A stretch of 32,364 bases of DNA from Methanomassiliicoccaceae archaeon UBA113 (GTDB taxonomy: Archaea > Thermoplasmatota > Thermoplasmata > Methanomassiliicoccales > Methanomethylophilaceae), in assembly GCA_002506175.1 (NCBI GenBank), contig DAXB01000021.1, positions 1 to 32,364 of the forward strand, given 5' to 3'. Numbering within the stretch: position 1 is the first letter of the stretch; every line of letters begins with the position of its first letter. A model generated the notes under the pieces. The model made no database searches. It was not told where the DNA came from and worked only from the letters and a program-made list of their open reading frames with translations. Positions 8,117 through 15,183 of this stretch are shown in pieces. Made by a program: the position numbers and the translations under genes.

Positions 8117-8137
8117 TGAGTTAATCATACACTTGAA

Positions 8138-8158
8138 GTGTGCTAAGTGTTAGCACAC
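8138..8158. promoter_or_regulatory. Perfect 21-nt palindrome, candidate operator or leader hairpin
   Basis: GTGTGCTAA-GTG-TTAGCACAC has two exact 9-nt arms around a 3-nt centre, starting about 22 nt after the TATA box and ending 16 nt before the first ATG. Its position over the predicted transcription start suits a repressor operator. As RNA it would form a 9-bp hairpin just upstream of the ribosome site. Confidence 0.6.
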
Positions 8159-8174
8159 AACATTGGTGAAACAA

Positions 8175-8306
8175 ATGTCGTTCTTCGGACTTACAGACCC
8201 CTGGATAATTGCAGCATACGTCGGATGTATTCTTTGCGTTGTATTCTGCATCTGGTATAGCCTTAAGACCAGGAACGACCCGGAGGAGGAAGAGGAAGAT
8301 GACTGA
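8175..8306 (+). CDS. Small symporter accessory membrane protein (43 aa)
   Basis: ATG 8175 to TGA 8304-8306 encodes 43 residues: MSFFGLTDPW, one hydrophobic helix (IIAAYVGCILCVVFCIWY), a short basic stretch (SLKTR) and a very acidic tail (DPEEEEEDD). This matches the tiny proteins known to precede sodium:solute symporters in archaea and bacteria, with an N-terminal GLxDPW motif and a single membrane span. GGTGA at 8165-8169 is a well placed ribosome site. The stop overlaps the symporter start (ATGACTGA), so translation is probably coupled. Its role, perhaps stability or gating of the symporter, is inferred from context. Confidence 0.82.
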   Translation: MSFFGLTDPWIIAAYVGCILCVVFCIWYSLKTRNDPEEEEEDD

Positions 8307-9924
8307 AGGCGTAGATCTCACAATATTCATTGCGATGACCGCCGTATTCATCGTCATCACTCTGCTACTTGGCTGGTACGGATACAAGAATACGGCAAAC
8401 AACCAGGAGTTCCTTCTAGGACGTAACAAGACCGGTCCGGTCATCATCGCCCTGTCTTACGGGGCCACATTCCTCAGCGCTTCCGCTGTCATAGGTTTCG
8501 GCGGACAGTCGGCGGTCCATGGAATGACCTTGTTATGGTTATGTTTCCTGAATCTGTTCCTCGGATTGATCGTGGCCTTCCTTGTGTTCGGAGGAAGGAC
8601 CAGAAGGATAGGGAGAAGGCTAGGTGCCTCAACATTCGCCGATTTCCTTGGTAAAGTCTACAAATCAAAGGGAATCAGGGTTTTCACAGCAGCCCTCATC
8701 CTTGTGATGATGCCCATTTATGCTGCGGCAGTTCTCAAAGGAGGTGTAAACTCCCTTGCTGTAATCACAGGCTTGACCGAGTACTACAATTACATTCTGA
8801 TAGGTTTGTCACTCATCGTTGCGGTATATGTGGTATACGGAGGAATCATCGCCGTCATGTACAACGATGCTTTCCAGGCAGCCATCATGTTCATCGGAAT
8901 GGCTGTGATTCTGATAGTGACTTATTGTTACTTCGGAGGCGTCACAGCTGGTAACTCGGCTCTGGAGAACCTGTGGGATGCTTCGGCGTTCGACTTAAAG
9001 TCTCTGGGTGTGGCTGAAGGATTCAACGGATGGACATCGGTTGCCGATTTCGGAACCAAAGAATGGATGACGGTTGTCACGACGTTCCTCATGGGAGTCG
9101 GAATCGGTGCACTTACACAGCCCCAGCTCGTCGTAAGGTACATGTCAGCGAAGAGCGACCGTGATCTGAACAAATCGCTTATCATCGGTTCTATATTCAT
9201 GCTGGTGATCGTTGGATCGGCTTACACTGTAGGGTCTCTGACCAATGTGTACTTCATTGACAACTACGGACTCACATCCTACCAATACATAACCAGTATC
9301 GGATTGGGCACGGATTTCATCATTCCCGAGTACATCCTGGAAATCTTCAAATCGGTGACCTTCGGAGATTTGTTCATATCTCTGTTCCTGCTCTCCCTGA
9401 TCTGCGCTTCCATATCGACAATCAGTGCTCTGATGCACACAATCGGTGTTGCCGGCGGATACGATCTCTACTCGGTATACAGAAACAGGAAGTACAAGGC
9501 CAAGGGGGATTCACAGTCCATCAATCTTAACAGGCTGTTCATCGTCGTGTTCATGATCCTGGTCGTAGTGTACTGCTACCTGATGCCCAAGGATATCATT
9601 GCCAAGGCAACATCGGTGTTCATGGGAATAACTGCCGCTGCATTGCTTCCTGCTTACTTCCACAGCCTCTACTCGAAGAAGCCCAGCAGAGTGGCAGCAA
9701 TAGCTAGTATCGCCGTCGGTTCGATATCTTACCTGTTCTGTGCGTTGTTCATCAATGCTGGAACCTGTGTGTTCCTGCCGATCTGCCAGGCTATAACCGG
9801 AAGCAATGTCCTGTTCCCCGGAACTGCAATAGCCGCTCTAGATCCACTCATCATAGCGTTGCCATTATCCATTATTGCGATGATAATAGTATTGTTGTGT
9901 AAACGTAATGATAACGAAATGTGA
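8299..9924 (+). CDS. Sodium:solute symporter (SSS/SLC5 family)
   Basis: The 541-residue polytopic protein has about 12-13 hydrophobic helices. Family features include an early NQEFLLGRNKTGP segment, SYGATFLSASAVIGFGGQSAVHG (unwound first core helix) and GALTQPQLVVRYMSAKSDRDL in the middle. It couples solute uptake to Na+; the substrate (organic acid, amino acid or vitamin) cannot be read from sequence. The start is ATG 8299, inside the end of the 43-residue gene. A longer in-frame frame from 8209 would run through that gene and is rejected. A winged-helix regulator follows 40 nt downstream. Confidence 0.93.
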   Translation: MTEGVDLTIFIAMTAVFIVITLLLGWYGYKNTANNQEFLLGRNKTGPVIIALSYGATFLSASAVIGFGGQSAVHGMTLLWLCFLNLFLGLIVAFLVFGGRTRRIGRRLGASTFADFLGKVYKSKGIRVFTAALILVMMPIYAAAVLKGGVNSLAVITGLTEYYNYILIGLSLIVAVYVVYGGIIAVMYNDAFQAAIMFIGMAVILIVTYCYFGGVTAGNSALENLWDASAFDLKSLGVAEGFNGWTSVADFGTKEWMTVVTTFLMGVGIGALTQPQLVVRYMSAKSDRDLNKSLIIGSIFMLVIVGSAYTVGSLTNVYFIDNYGLTSYQYITSIGLGTDFIIPEYILEIFKSVTFGDLFISLFLLSLICASISTISALMHTIGVAGGYDLYSVYRNRKYKAKGDSQSINLNRLFIVVFMILVVVYCYLMPKDIIAKATSVFMGITAAALLPAYFHSLYSKKPSRVAAIASIAVGSISYLFCALFINAGTCVFLPICQAITGSNVLFPGTAIAALDPLIIALPLSIIAMIIVLLCKRNDNEM

Positions 9925-9964
9925 ACACTACATATACTAAGACTACATACAGCCTCAAGTTAGC

Positions 9965-10237
9965 ATGTCTGAGTTCGATACGGCATTATTCGAGGAAAAG
10001 CACCTGATATCCATCATGATGTTCCTATTCATGAACGGTCCCACTAGGAAGATAGACATTTACTCGAACGTCTCGAACAACCCGCACATTCCAACGAAAC
10101 TGGATAAGCTGGAAGAGGCAGGGCTTTTAACTCAAGTTTCGGATCGGAATAGAAGGTCTATCATAGTCGACCTCACTGACAAAGGCAGAGAGGTTGCAAC
10201 CTTCTTCATGGGTGTAAACAGGGTGCTTTCCTCCTGA
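9965..10237 (+). CDS. Winged helix-turn-helix transcriptional regulator (90 aa)
   Basis: The product is a single winged-helix domain: HLISIMMFLFMNGPTRKIDIYSNV (first helices), ...TKLDKLEEAGLL (recognition-helix region), then the wing NRRSIIVDLTDKGREVATF, as in ArsR/MarR-like archaeal regulators. No ligand domain or Cys cluster is seen. A TATA-like CATATACTA lies about 28-35 nt upstream, so it may have its own promoter. It is immediately downstream of the symporter, whose promoter carries a 21-nt palindrome; regulation of that operon is a reasonable inference. The region before its ATG contains GTTAGCA, a half of that palindrome. Confidence 0.85.
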   Translation: MSEFDTALFEEKHLISIMMFLFMNGPTRKIDIYSNVSNNPHIPTKLDKLEEAGLLTQVSDRNRRSIIVDLTDKGREVATFFMGVNRVLSS

Positions 10238-10278
10238 GAGGCTCTAAGTTAAAGTACCCTCTACCTTTACCCATAGTC

Positions 10279-11082
10279 ATGCAATGGGCTTTGGAACTGG
10301 AAGATGTCTCCGTCGTTCGTGATGGGAACAGGATCCTCGACGGCATAACTCTCAGTATTGCCCAGGGAGAGAATGTGGCTGTCATCGGATCCAACGGTTC
10401 CGGTAAGACCACTTTGATAAAGCTATTGCGTGGAGATATCCATCCATATTATGACGAAGAGAGGCCCTCGGCCATGAGGATTTTCGGTCAGGAGAGGTGG
10501 AATCTCTTCGATATCCGCAGCAGGATGGGGGTTGTCTCCATGGACCTTCAGAACATGTTCCGTTCCGATACCAAGGTGTTCGAAGTGATATGCTCCGGAT
10601 TCTTCAACAGCCTCGACGTTTTCCGTAATGTCACCCTCACGGATGAGATGAAGATGAAGGCGTATGAGATGGCTGTGATGATGGGCATAGAGGATCTTCT
10701 CGGAAGGGAGATAGGGCCGTTATCGCTGGGTGAGATGAGACGCACGCTCATTGCTAGGGCCCTCGTCACCGACCCGTCGCTTCTGGTCCTGGATGAACCG
10801 ATGACAGGGTTAGACGTAGTGATGAAATCTAAGTTCAGGAAGATGTTCGACATATTGATACAGAGGGGTGTCAGCATCGTGATGATAACGCATGACCTCT
10901 CCGACATCCCATCATCCGTCAGGCGCATTGTTGCGATAAAGGACGGAAGGATACAGATAGACGGTGCCAAGGAGGATGTCCTGACGGATTCTGCAATCTC
11001 CGAAGTCTATGGTGAATCTATAAAAGTTGAGAATCATAACGGAACATATCTTATGCATCTTTCGGACGGAGATTATCAATGA
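10279..11082 (+). CDS. ABC transporter-type ATPase without partner permease
   Basis: The 267-residue nucleotide-binding domain has Walker A GSNGSGKTT (about 38-46), a Q-loop region VSMDLQNMF, signature LSLGEMRRTL (variant of LSGGQ, about 150-159), Walker B LLVLDEPMTGLD and H-loop MITHDLSD. The layout resembles the ModF/YlmA-like group, which often lack a neighbouring permease. No membrane subunit is adjacent: the next gene is a zinc-ribbon membrane protein overlapping by 4 nt (ATGA), which could be a functional partner. Transported substrate unknown. Confidence 0.88.
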   Translation: MQWALELEDVSVVRDGNRILDGITLSIAQGENVAVIGSNGSGKTTLIKLLRGDIHPYYDEERPSAMRIFGQERWNLFDIRSRMGVVSMDLQNMFRSDTKVFEVICSGFFNSLDVFRNVTLTDEMKMKAYEMAVMMGIEDLLGREIGPLSLGEMRRTLIARALVTDPSLLVLDEPMTGLDVVMKSKFRKMFDILIQRGVSIVMITHDLSDIPSSVRRIVAIKDGRIQIDGAKEDVLTDSAISEVYGESIKVENHNGTYLMHLSDGDYQ

Positions 11083-11564
11083 GAGTGGTTTGCTGCGAGT
11101 GCGGTTCAGAGATTCCAGAAGGTGCGGATTTCTGTTACAAATGCGGTGCAAGGCTCGATCACGCCCTTAAGATGGATGATGACGGCAACAGCATCATCAG
11201 CAACAGGTGCTTCAACTGCGGTGAGAACATATCCCTCGGGGATCAGTTCTGTCAGAATTGCGGGAAGCCCGTGAACGATTCGCGCATTCAGCTTAAGCGC
11301 GTTAAGCCCTCTAGGATCGGGATATTCGCTATTCTTTTGGCGTTCCTTGCCGGCCTCATGGATGTTTTCGGTCTGGGGCAGCTGGTGCTAAAGAGATGGT
11401 CCAAAGCAGTATCGTTCCTGATAATATCCGGTGTGTTGTATTATCTTCAACCATCATTCATGGGGACGGATTCTGGAATATTCGCACTATTGATTATCCG
11501 TTTTTTCGTATTCTTCCTTCAGATAACAGATGTATTCAAAGCCGTATACAGGGAGGGGGCCTGA
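11079..11564 (+). CDS. Double zinc-ribbon membrane protein
   Basis: The 161-residue protein starts with two zinc ribbons: CxxC pairs at residues 5/8 and 19/22, then NRCFNCG and FCQNCG about 30 residues later. A basic linker (LKRVKPSR) leads to two or three hydrophobic segments containing FGLGQLVLKRW and an aromatic-rich end (FFVFFLQITDVFKAV). The start ATGA overlaps the ABC ATPase stop, indicating translational coupling. The membrane half resembles the gene at 31429-31863 on the other strand. Function unknown; membrane-tethered zinc ribbons often mediate protein contacts. Confidence 0.8.
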   Translation: MRVVCCECGSEIPEGADFCYKCGARLDHALKMDDDGNSIISNRCFNCGENISLGDQFCQNCGKPVNDSRIQLKRVKPSRIGIFAILLAFLAGLMDVFGLGQLVLKRWSKAVSFLIISGVLYYLQPSFMGTDSGIFALLIIRFFVFFLQITDVFKAVYREGA

Positions 11565-13015
11565 TGGATTGGACCGAGAAGTATCGTCCCCAGTCTTTGG
11601 ATGATGTCGTTGGCAATCCGGGAGCTGTGAACTCGCTGAGGATGTGGGCGGATTCTTGGAGCAAAGGTATTCCGGAGATGAGGGCGGTCGTTCTCATTGG
11701 AACCCCGGGTATCGGGAAGACCACATCGGCAGAAGCTTTGGCAAAGGACATGGGCTGGGATATAATCGAGATGAATGCCTCCGATCAGCGCAACGCTGAG
11801 GCGATCGAGAACATAGCCATCCTTGGTTCGAAGTTCAAGACATTCTCCGAGGATGGAACATTCCAGGACACAAAGCGCGGCATGAAGACGCTCATCCTTC
11901 TCGATGAAGCCGATAACTTCTTCGGTAATGCCGACCGCGGTGCAATCCCAGTGATCACTAAGCTTATCAAAGAAACAAAGCAGCCTGTGATACTGATAGT
12001 CAATGATTTCTACGGTCTTACCCGTAAATGCTCTGCGGCTAAGACAGATACGCTCCAGATCAAGTTCTCCAAGGCGAAGACGGTGACCATGGTCAAGGCA
12101 CTGTCCAAGATAGCCGAGAACGAAGGTGTCGATGTGGATGTCGATGCGCTTACCGTAATAGCTGAGAAGGCTAACGGAGATATGCGTGCGGCCGTTAGGA
12201 ACCTTGAATCCCTTTGCCTGGGTCAGACCCGTGTCACCGCCGAGATGGCATCTCAGCTGTCCGAACGTGACAAGCGCAGCGATATGTTCGCATTGATGGC
12301 GGCAATATTCAGATCATCGGACCCGATGGCGGCCCGCAAGCTCATGATGGAGATCGACACGGATCCGCAGGAGGTTGAACTATGGGTGGATGAGAATATC
12401 CCGTATGAGTACCCGGATACCGGCGATATGGTACGCGGTTTCGAGAAGCTCTCTCGTGCGGATCTATTCCTTGGAAGGGTTCACAGAAGGCAATACTACG
12501 GTTTTTGGTCGTATGCAAGCGATCTTATGACTGCGGGTGTCGGTTCGGCACGTATGTCCAACAAGCACTCACACGATTACATCCGGAACGCGGCCTATCT
12601 AGGTAAGATGTCTCGCAGCAAATCCGTGCGCGCAACTCGTAAATCGGTCGTGCTTAAGCTTGCCGTTTATCTGCATACCTCATCTAAACGCGTTGACCTT
12701 GATATACTTCAATATGTCAAGTACTTGGCAGCCAATGACGAGGGGATCAGGGTCAAGATAACTAGAGAATTGGAGTTGGAACCCGAAGAGCTCGGATTCC
12801 TTATCGATAAGAAGCCTGACTCGAAGGATGTCAAGTCGGTTTTCGCAATAATCGAAGCGCCCGCATCCGAGGATGTTCCGGTCAAGAAGACCAAGGCGGT
12901 TGTAAAGAAGGCGAAGGAACCTGTTAATCAGACAGATCCGGAACCCGTTAAGGAGAAGCCAAAACCGGCGGATGATTCCAAGCCAAAGAATCAGGCAAGC
13001 CTGTTCGATTTCTGA
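11564..13015 (+). CDS. rfcL: Replication factor C large subunit (clamp loader)
   Basis: The 483-residue protein starts MDWTEKYRPQSLDDVVGN, the RFC box II signature. Walker A GTPGIGKTTSAE is at about 46-57 and Walker B LILLDEADNFFG follows at about 108-119. The C-terminus is Lys/Pro-rich and ends in QASLFDF, a PCNA-interacting (PIP-box-like) peptide typical of archaeal RFC-L. It loads the PCNA sliding clamp with RFC small subunits. The start at 11564 overlaps the stop of the zinc-ribbon gene (TGATG); an open extension back to 11396 lacks RFC sequence. Confidence 0.95.
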   Translation: MDWTEKYRPQSLDDVVGNPGAVNSLRMWADSWSKGIPEMRAVVLIGTPGIGKTTSAEALAKDMGWDIIEMNASDQRNAEAIENIAILGSKFKTFSEDGTFQDTKRGMKTLILLDEADNFFGNADRGAIPVITKLIKETKQPVILIVNDFYGLTRKCSAAKTDTLQIKFSKAKTVTMVKALSKIAENEGVDVDVDALTVIAEKANGDMRAAVRNLESLCLGQTRVTAEMASQLSERDKRSDMFALMAAIFRSSDPMAARKLMMEIDTDPQEVELWVDENIPYEYPDTGDMVRGFEKLSRADLFLGRVHRRQYYGFWSYASDLMTAGVGSARMSNKHSHDYIRNAAYLGKMSRSKSVRATRKSVVLKLAVYLHTSSKRVDLDILQYVKYLAANDEGIRVKITRELELEPEELGFLIDKKPDSKDVKSVFAIIEAPASEDVPVKKTKAVVKKAKEPVNQTDPEPVKEKPKPADDSKPKNQASLFDF

Positions 13016-13024
13016 GGAATGAAG

Positions 13025-13975
13025 ATGGATCAGCAGTACAAGGACCTACTCATAAAGCAGCAATACCGCATATACAACGATCATGCGGCTGTAAAGCTAT
13101 GCCATTGGATGAAGGAGAGCATGCTGCATGAGCGTCATTGCTACAAGCAGGATTTCTACGGGATAGAGAGCCATAGGTGCCTTCAGATGACCCCGGCCAT
13201 CAACGAATGCAGTCACTTGTGTTCATTCTGCTGGAGGGTCCAGGGAAGCGATTTCGAGGTCAAGGAGTGGGCCGAGCCGAAGGAGATGCTGGATGCGCTC
13301 ATCAACGAGCAGAGGAAGCTGATCCAGGGATTCAAAGGCGATCCAAGATGCGACAGGAAAAGGTTCGAAGAAGCTATGAATCCCAATCAGGTTGCAATAT
13401 CTCTTGCAGGTGAGCCTATAACTTACCCGTATCTTTCAGAATTCCTCAAGGAATGCCATTCCAGAGGCATGTCTACATTCCTGGTGACAAACGGAACATA
13501 TCCCGAGAGGATGGCTTCTTTGGAGACGTTGCCCATGAAGACTTATGTGACGGTTGCGGCACCCAATGAGGAGGTATACAGAAAGGTGTGCCGTCCTAAA
13601 ATAAAGGATGGTTGGCAGAAGATCATGCAGACACTCGAGCTTATGCCCTCCTTGGATACAAGTACTGTTATCCGTCACACCTTGGTCAAAGGCCATAATC
13701 TTGGATGGGTGGACGAGTATGCAGCTTTGGATAAGATAGCCGAACCTGAGCTGATAGAGCCGAAAGGATACGTTTTCGTTGGGGGCTCAAGGATGCGTCT
13801 CTCAATGGATTGCATGCCTTCATTCCAGGAGATTACCGATTTCGCCAATGAGCTCGGTACCAGAGTCGGAATGGAGATAATCCGTCAGAGGGAAGATAGC
13901 CGCGTGGTCCTTCTCGGACATCCGGGCCAGGAGCTCGATGTCCGCAAGGTCCACGGGCAGAAGTTGAGTGACTGA
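13025..13975 (+). CDS. taw1: tRNA-Phe 4-demethylwyosine synthase TYW1 (radical SAM)
   Basis: The roughly 316-residue protein has the radical-SAM motif ECSHLCSFCWR (CxxxCxxC) at about residue 60, then GEPITYPYLSEFL and VTNGTYPERM as in archaeal TYW1, and VCRPKIKDGWQKI / IRHTLVKGHNLGW further on. It converts m1G37 of tRNA-Phe to the tricyclic imG-14 in wyosine synthesis using pyruvate and SAM. ATG 13019 is also possible, but GAGG at 13014-13017 is better spaced for 13025. There are 9 nt between the RFC stop and this ATG, suggesting one transcript. Confidence 0.93.
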   Translation: MDQQYKDLLIKQQYRIYNDHAAVKLCHWMKESMLHERHCYKQDFYGIESHRCLQMTPAINECSHLCSFCWRVQGSDFEVKEWAEPKEMLDALINEQRKLIQGFKGDPRCDRKRFEEAMNPNQVAISLAGEPITYPYLSEFLKECHSRGMSTFLVTNGTYPERMASLETLPMKTYVTVAAPNEEVYRKVCRPKIKDGWQKIMQTLELMPSLDTSTVIRHTLVKGHNLGWVDEYAALDKIAEPELIEPKGYVFVGGSRMRLSMDCMPSFQEITDFANELGTRVGMEIIRQREDSRVVLLGHPGQELDVRKVHGQKLSD

Positions 13976-13980
13976 AGTTT

Positions 13981-14247
13981 TCATCTGATCAGCATATAGG
14001 CGATCAGGATTAAGTGAAGCACCAGGAACACATAGACGAGCTTGAACTTCGGTTTACGAGTCTTGTGCTTGAAAATCTGCATTCCTGCAGCAGCTCCGAA
14101 CGGTCCGAAAAAGGCGAGAGCGATAAGAGTAGCCTCGGGGGTCCTCCATTTGTCGTTCTTCGCCTTGTACTTATCCCAACCGTATGAGATGAACGCCACG
14201 ATGTTTATTATAACCAAAACAGCGAGGATTATCATCGCATTCTGCAT
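13981..14247 (-). CDS. DUF1294 small membrane protein
   Basis: The 88-residue protein has three hydrophobic segments and the DUF1294 core: SYGWDKYKAKNDKWRTPE, then ALAFFGPFGAAAGMQIFKHKTRKPKF. The family is widespread and of unknown function. It is read 8 nt after the flavodoxin-like gene on the same strand, with GAGTGAT as a possible ribosome site. It is convergent with TYW1; only 5 nt separate the two stops. Confidence 0.88.
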   Translation of the reverse strand: MQNAMIILAVLVIINIVAFISYGWDKYKAKNDKWRTPEATLIALAFFGPFGAAAGMQIFKHKTRKPKFKLVYVFLVLHLILIAYMLIR

Positions 14248-14255
14248 GATATCAC

Positions 14256-14648
14256 TCAGAGTGTGGCGATGAACGCATCGACTTCGGGAGCGAAACTGTC
14301 TCCCTCTCCCTTCTTGGGAAGACAGACAGGGTTCTCGATACCCATGATCTCAGCGATTGCCTGCGCCTGTTCCAAGGATTTATCGCTCAGATCGTTGACT
14401 GTTACATAGAGCATAAGCTTCTTGTTCTTCAGGACGTCTTTGTTTGCCCCGATGAAATCAAGGACGGGCTGATCCGGCTTTCCGGATTTGTTTGCAGTCC
14501 CGAACAATATCGTGTCGTATGCTTCGAGGTTTAGTCTGCTGAGATCCTTCAGGTTGAAAATATCGGTCTTCGCCTGTTTTGAGATGTATTTGGCGAGGGG
14601 CATGTTGGTCTTGAGTAATCCTGTTGTGTAAATGAGTGCTATAGTCAT
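14256..14648 (-). CDS. Flavodoxin-domain protein
   Basis: The 130-residue protein fits the short flavodoxin (HemG-like) group: N-terminal ALIYTTGLLKTNMPLAKYI in place of the usual phosphate loop, LEAYDTILFGTANKSGKPDQPVLDFI mid-protein, then LMLYVTVNDL. It probably binds FMN as an electron carrier, though the phosphate-binding loop TTGLLKTN differs from the classical TxTGxT. It is first in a two-gene unit with the DUF1294 gene and divergent from the NifX-like gene. GGAGGATGAT upstream is a strong ribosome site and overlaps an inverted repeat (14661-14677). Confidence 0.78.
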   Translation of the reverse strand: MTIALIYTTGLLKTNMPLAKYISKQAKTDIFNLKDLSRLNLEAYDTILFGTANKSGKPDQPVLDFIGANKDVLKNKKLMLYVTVNDLSDKSLEQAQAIAEIMGIENPVCLPKKGEGDSFAPEVDAFIATL

Positions 14649-14660
14649 CCCATCATCCTC

Positions 14661-14713
14661 CTAGGAATCCGTCCTAGTGCGGACTGACACAAATACGGCT
14701 GACACATGTCAGC
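14661..14713. promoter_or_regulatory. Repeat-rich divergent control region (flavodoxin / NifX-like)
   Basis: Two inverted repeats lie in the gap: CTAGGA-ATCCG-TCCTAG at 14661-14677 and GCTGACA-CA-TGTCAGC at 14698-14713. CTGACACA is also present as a direct repeat (about 14684 and 14699). The arrangement looks like a binding site array for a dimeric regulator acting on one or both genes. Confidence 0.5.
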
Positions 14714-14819
14714 AACGTTTGCATCCCATGATTGAATGTATCGCAGAATGTGATTTTAAACTTGTCATATTGGGAGAACGAAGGTTATGCATTTATCCGA
14801 ACATCTTCATTCATACTGC

Positions 14820-15179
14820 ATGAGGATTGCTGTAACGTACGATGACGGCGAGGTTTTCCAGCACTTCGGCGATACCGAGAACTTCAAGTTCTATGATGTC
14901 GAAGGCAAGGAAGTGGTATCTTCCGAGATAGTTTCAGCTGAAGGCTATGATCATCTGAAGTTGGTGGACTTCCTGAAGGAAAATGATGTCAACACCCTCA
15001 TTTGTGGACACATCTGTGGAAAACCGAGGTACATGCTCGCCGAAGCTCGCATCGCAGTGTATCCCGGAGTAATCGTTGATGCGGATACCGCTGTCGATGC
15101 CTATCTGAATGGTGTTCTGATGTACGATAACGGATGTTATGATCGGGATGAGACCTGCGGACATTGCAATCATCGGTGA
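14820..15179 (+). CDS. NifX/NifB C-terminal-like dinitrogenase cofactor-binding domain protein
   Basis: The 119-residue protein has the NifX fold hallmarks: MRIAVTYDDGEVFQHFGDTENFKFYDVEG at the start, EGYDHLKLVDFLKENDVNTLICGHICG in the middle and AVDAYLNG near the end. A C-terminal tail DETCGHCNHR adds a CxxC. Such proteins bind Fe-S or FeMo-cofactor precursors, but many archaeal copies lie outside nif clusters and their role is unknown. The start MRIAV is preferred over an in-frame ATG at 14787. A CATTTATC element lies about 27 nt before it, suggesting a leaderless transcript. The next gene begins 4 nt after its stop. Confidence 0.85.
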   Translation: MRIAVTYDDGEVFQHFGDTENFKFYDVEGKEVVSSEIVSAEGYDHLKLVDFLKENDVNTLICGHICGKPRYMLAEARIAVYPGVIVDADTAVDAYLNGVLMYDNGCYDRDETCGHCNHR

Positions 15180-15183
15180 TACC

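Noticed and set aside
8209..8298. N-terminal extension of the symporter
   Set aside because: It overlaps the 43-residue accessory gene and encodes a basic stretch without family similarity.
11396..11563. N-terminal extension of RFC large subunit
   Set aside because: It runs through the zinc-ribbon membrane gene in another frame; RFC similarity begins exactly at MDWTEKYRP.
14256..14648. Classical flavodoxin call
   Set aside because: The N-terminal loop TTGLLKTN lacks the canonical TxTGxT, so only a flavodoxin-like domain is claimed.
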